From the NCBI GenBank assembly GCA_039621445.1, contig CP154955.1, positions 62,537,668 through 62,601,667 on the forward strand: a stretch of DNA of 64,000 nt. Direction: 5' to 3'. Below, piece by piece: positions 59,997 through 64,000 of this stretch. The stretch is from Euglena gracilis (lineage: Eukaryota > Euglenida > Euglenophyceae > Euglenales). The notes beneath the pieces are model-generated. The model made no database searches and was not told the DNA's origin. It saw only the letters and a program-made list of their open reading frames with translations. Positions within the stretch are counted from its first letter, which is position 1; every line of letters starts with the position of its first letter. The translations under genes were made by a program, and so were the position numbers.

Positions 59997-60819
59997 CATC
60001 AACATTTCACCATGCTTGAGCCTATCACTTTTGATTTCCAGTTGGGGCACACAAGAGAGATGGCGCAAAAGTGGAGCTCCAAAGTACCCCACAGTGCCGC
60101 CCACCCCACCCCCCACCCACATATCCCTGTGTATTTTGCATACAATTGACGTCATTTTTAATTTATTTCCTTATCTGGGAGTCGCTTGTAATTTTTGATG
60201 TTCCTGCTAGGTCCAGCTGCCAGCTTGCTAGACCCCCCCCTGGGGGGTGGCAGCCAGCACTTTTTTCCAGCTGGTCAGCAGGACCCCGGGGGTCCTCAAG
60301 AAATCCCTGCTCCAAATACCACCCGATACACCCACACACCCACACACCTCTCCACTTTTGCTTTCAGCCCTTTTGACAATTTTTGTTGTTGTTTAATTTT
60401 GTATGACGTTTCTCATCTTTCCAGTTTTCCACCTCGGATTTTGGTTCAGATTTAGCCTGCCTTTGTTTGGGATGTATTTTGAGGTTTTTCGGGCTTTTGT
60501 CTGCCGCATATTTACCTGTTTTCCGCATGTTTAGGCCACATAATTTGGGTGGAAGAATTTTGATTCACCTAATGCCATTTGAACCTGCCGGAGGATGGTC
60601 AGCATCCGTTCCACTGGTTGACGACGCTGGTGAATGAACTCGGTTGGTTGAGCTCAACCAGCGTCGCAAACAAGAAACGAGGGAAACACAAAGCGCGCTT
60701 TGTGTGCCTGTTTTCTTGACTGTACCATATGGTAACATAGTTTTTTTTGAGATCCCTGTGATCTTTGTAAATTATATTTTTTTAAAGACTCGAGCTTGCT
60801 CATACGTTGTCCATATGGA

Positions 60820-61154
60820 CTGGTGCTTCGATGAGTTCTTTCAACGCCTTCGGTGAGCTTTTTCCAATTGAAATACCACGTGTCCGGTCGGACCAGTCGT
60901 GTGCTCGTTGGGGCAACTGCGTCTTGCGCGATTGGCAAGGGCCGGTTCCAGAGGTTGATTGTTGGGATGATTCTCACAGCCCAATTCAGATGGGTTTTCC
61001 AGTTGTCACTGGGCATCTTCTCTTGCAGGTCAAGCCACGCGGCCGGCGCACCAGAAGTCCATTGGTTCCCTCTCCATCCATCACCCAAAACTTCATCCAG
61101 CCAAGCAGGCTCAGAGAATTTCGGTGTCGGTGTTGCCATCATCCTCCCGTCCAC
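60820..61154 (-). pseudogene. Conserved minus-strand coding segment, copy A'
   Basis: A longer open version of the copy A segment, extending upstream through FSEPAWLDEVLGDGWRGNQW and AAWLDLQEKMPSDNWKTHLN, then LVRPDTWYFNWKKLTEGVER. Trp-rich, with no recognisable domain. Sequence below 60815 in the same frame is unlike copy A, so the coding part probably ends near there. Confidence 0.5.
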
Positions 61155-61417
61155 CCAGAGCTGAACACCTGACTCATTGGAAATGGGTTGTTGATCTGGA
61201 GCCTGAAACCCAACCTTGCCCCCATCCCGCCAGGGTTTGATTTAAGGAGGGCATACGCGGTGTGGGTGGCGGGATGACCCCCCACCCAGCCCACCTGGAC
61301 CGGGGGGTCCTGACCGCCACCACCCCGCCACCTGCCCTTACATCGAAGCCTCCACCCCTCGCGCCCTGGCAGCTGGTGGTGGCACCAACCCTGCATCAAC
61401 TTCAGGTCACGTCAGGG

Positions 61418-61696
61418 TTATGGTCGCATCCGGTCGATGAATGTCCAGGCCAGCGCCACCATCCACTCGTTCGGTCCGTCGGCCCCTTCGTTGGAAGAGC
61501 TGGCTCGTCGTTGATCGGCTGGGGGCTGGTTCGGGTTTGCGCTGTCCTCACCTCTAGCTTTTCCCAATTGGGCAGTGCATGCTACAAAGAAGGCAATGTG
61601 TCTCGCCTTCTCCATCGCCATCGCCACATCGAGAGGCACATCGGCCCGACTGGCAGATTCAAGAACTCCACAAAGAAAGGATGACCCAATTGCCAA
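61418..61696 (-). pseudogene. Conserved minus-strand segment with CGVLE motif
   Basis: Reads LCGVLESASRADVPLDVAMA, then HIAFFVACTAQLGKARGEDS and NEWMVALAWTFIDRM. Copy A (44700-45040) carries the same CGVLE-ASRAD-PLDVA and ALAWT segments in a different local frame arrangement. Not recognised. Confidence 0.45.
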
Positions 61697-62030
61697 AACA
61701 ACCCAAGTTGGGAGGCTGGTTTGTATGTGGTCAGGTGCTGTGTGGGTCCTCTTCCCCCCCCCCCCGGCCAGGTGGAACGAGACCGACCAAGTCCGCGTTT
61801 CTTTTGGTCAAAATCAGGCACTCATTCCACGGTTTACCCAGTTTTGGCTGCCCGCTGCGGTTGGGAGCTGGGGGCTGTGTTTAGTTTTTCACAGGTGGGC
61901 TTGTTTTTTTCTTTTACAGGGGAAGATTCTCCCCAAGAGGGATCCAACCCACAACAGAAATGATGAGAAGAAGAATGGATTGGCTGCGAGAGACACATAA
62001 AATGAGCCAACTCAGGTCTGGTGGGTCTTT

Positions 62031-62603
62031 TCAGACACGTTGGGCTGGTTCGGGTTGAGCTGGCCAGCAGTTCAGGTGGGCTGGCTGGGGGGCTGCCCAG
62101 GCCCGTTCTGTCGTCTTGGTCAGCAGGCTTTGCCACAGGAGGACAGGTTCAGGTCGGACTTCGGTGCAAATCAGCTCAAAAATTCTGTCGTAAAATCTCT
62201 TTAAGGTTTGGGTGGTTCGGTGAAGGCGTTTGGATCCCGTCGCAATTGCTCTGAGCACACAGGCGGGACCCGTGGGGGCACCCGCGCCTTGCAGGGGGTT
62301 ACCGGTCACAGGTCCAGCCAGTCTTCCAGCCACAACCGCTTCTTCCCGGGGGTGTCGTTGGGGTCGGCAAGTGGCTTTGGCTGCAGTGAGTGGGTGACAG
62401 AGCTGCATGGGGACTGTCCAGGGGCAGTGAAACTCCACGGAAGCTGCCCGGGCTGGAGCGCTGTTCGTGTCTTCCAATGTGTCCACCCCCTGCGGGGTCA
62501 GCCAGGGGCCACATTTCAGTGCCACGCCGCCTTTGCAGGTGGCCATCACCGTGTCACCAATCACGTCAAGGACTCGTCGCCATTGCACCGCACAATTGGC
62601 CAT
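62031..62603 (-). pseudogene. Minus-strand open segment, copy A'
   Basis: Open for 190 codons. Only the first ~50 (MANCAVQWRRVLDVIGDTVM through a WLTPQGVDTLEDTNS-like stretch) correspond to copy A. The remainder is Pro/Ala/Arg-rich, lacks a counterpart, and may be inserted sequence. Function unknown. Confidence 0.35.
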
Positions 62604-64000
62604 CTGGCATCATGCAGTGGGAGAAGGGGAACAGCTGCCAGATCGGCGGAAACCTTCGGAGGGAGGGGAAGGGGAGATCACCACACATGGAGGTTGGAGC
62701 AGGGTTTGATATAAGGAGGGCGTACATGGTTTAGGATGTGGGTGTCCCCCCCATCCCACCCCACCCCTCCTGGCCCGCAGGGGGGGGGGGTCCGGACCCC
62801 CCCCACCTGCCAGGGGGGTCCAGGTCCGGACCGACCCTGGGGGGGCACCCGGGACCCCCCCCCCCAAAAAGGGTCCATTTTCTCTCCGGCGCTTTGCGCC
62901 GAATTTTTTTTGCATTTTTGGCAAATTTTTGCCCAAAAAGTGCCCAAAATGGCACTTTTGGTCGTTTTGGGGGTCAAAAATTTTCGGTCACCCGGACCGC
63001 GCCACTGTTTAGGTGGGGGGGTCCCCCCACCCCCCCTCCTGGCCCACAGGGGGGGGGTCCGGACCACCCCCCCACCTGTCCTTATATCAAACCCTGGGTT
63101 AAAGGCATGCTGTTTTTTTTAAAGGTTTTGCGGACCCCGGGGAAAATGCCGCAGCCCTCCATGGGGGCTGATGCTGACCCAATTCACCAGCCTTTTTTGT
63201 TGGAATTTTCGGTGCACAGCAGGCAATTATCATGCCCCCAAAATTCAAGCTACCCAAAGTTCCTTTCCCCTTAGTGAATTTCATGTATCATGTTTGGTTT
63301 GATGAAGTTAATTAAGATTGTGGACATGATGAACTGTGGACATAAAAGTTTCATTCAAAAGGGGTAGTTGTGAATATTGCTATCTTAATATGTCTTGTTA
63401 TTTCAGCTAGGGTGATTAATCTGCCCGCTGTGTTTTGACGTTTTGCAGACCTCGTTTTGTATTTGGACACTGCACAAGTTTTTGGTTATCCCCCAATTGC
63501 GACTGGGTGGCATTTTCTTGAGATTACCGGCAATTAAATTACATAAGGTAGTTTGAAGTTGCAAGAAATTAGAAAAGCACAAAAAAAGTTGACGTTGTAA
63601 CCCCACAAGAAGACCCCACCCACAATTTCTTTAAAAAAATATAATTTCAGCACCGAAAGTGATGAAGCGTATGTTTTGTGTCTGTTTGGAGCTGAAATTG
63701 CCTTTTTTTTCTAGCAAAGAAAGAGCACAGAGAAGACTGGACCTCATTCCTCCGGGTAGAATGTTGCTCCTGTCCAACAGCAACATCGAAGCAATCATTT
63801 TCTGCACTTTTTTCTTCAAGGTCTCCAGTGTTTTTAAATTTTGTGATATGGCCAATATGGATTTTGGTTATTCAACCTCGGGTATTTCCTTGGTATGACC
63901 AGCCTTGGAGTCGATGGAGTACGGGGGGGGGGGGAATGCTGCTCCCTGATGCACTTCTGAGTTCTTCGATGGGTCACCTGCACACAAAAAAATCTAAACG

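Larger units (their letters stand above)
58668..64000. repeat. Large duplicated block, copy A' (runs off window)
   Basis: Second copy of 42133-46440. It is longer because of extra sequence at 59797-59996, a longer segment around 61.7-62.4 kb and the poly-C/G block at 62750-63080. The match continues to the last base of the window. Confidence 0.8.

Overview
The window is nuclear DNA of a eukaryote, most likely a protist or alga. I cannot name the lineage. Evidence for this is GT-AG introns, short exons with strongly G/C third codon positions, long (TG/CA)n tracts inside introns, many runs of 8-15 C or G, several families of short terminal-inverted-repeat elements, and satellite DNA. No prokaryotic operon structure is visible outside one foreign block.

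2.7-28.2 kb, plus strand: two neighbouring multi-exon genes. Gene 1 (18 exons, 2690-19165, 5' end not found) can be read with unbroken splice phase. It encodes about 700 residues: an EF-hand pair, a Pro/Ser/Thr-rich linker, PDZ domain 1, an EF-hand-like module, an unrecognised segment of about 110 residues, and PDZ domain 2 just before the stop. Gene 2 (19786 to at least 28200) begins with a related helix plus EF-hand pair, followed by Lys/Glu-rich and Pro/Ala/Ser/Thr-rich segments. The two look like calcium-responsive scaffold-type proteins arising from one ancestral module. Their introns hold the microsatellites and most of the short inverted-repeat elements.

28.2-35 kb: gene-poor repeat DNA. 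It contains two copies of a ~220 bp repeat, a 162 bp tandem repeat, a 1.46 kb array of a 19 bp palindromic unit embedded inside that repeat, and a ~230 bp tract of almost pure G+C.

35-49 kb and 56.5-64 kb: mostly minus-strand coding remnants with frameshifts. They include a reverse-transcriptase-type C-terminal zinc finger, a possible Gag fragment, a duplicated terminal exon, and a block of more than 4 kb present twice (42133-46440 and 58668-64000, the second running off the window).

49.15-56.5 kb: an AT-rich, intron-free, densely packed block unlike everything around it. Short ORFs on both strands are preceded, usually 33-69 bp upstream of the start codon, by exact AAAATTGA, the early promoter motif known from Mimivirus and its relatives (order Imitervirales). 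It carries a RING-finger gene, three related copies of a repeat-protein family, a Cys-rich protein with an 18 bp repeat tract, and several unknown ORFs. At least five genes are broken by stops or frameshifts and one is cut off at the right edge. Similar 32 bp sequences (27 of 32 identical) lie in direct orientation at both edges. The simplest reading is a decaying endogenous fragment of a mimivirus-like giant virus inserted between two copies of a host tandem duplication. This is the most interesting part of the window.
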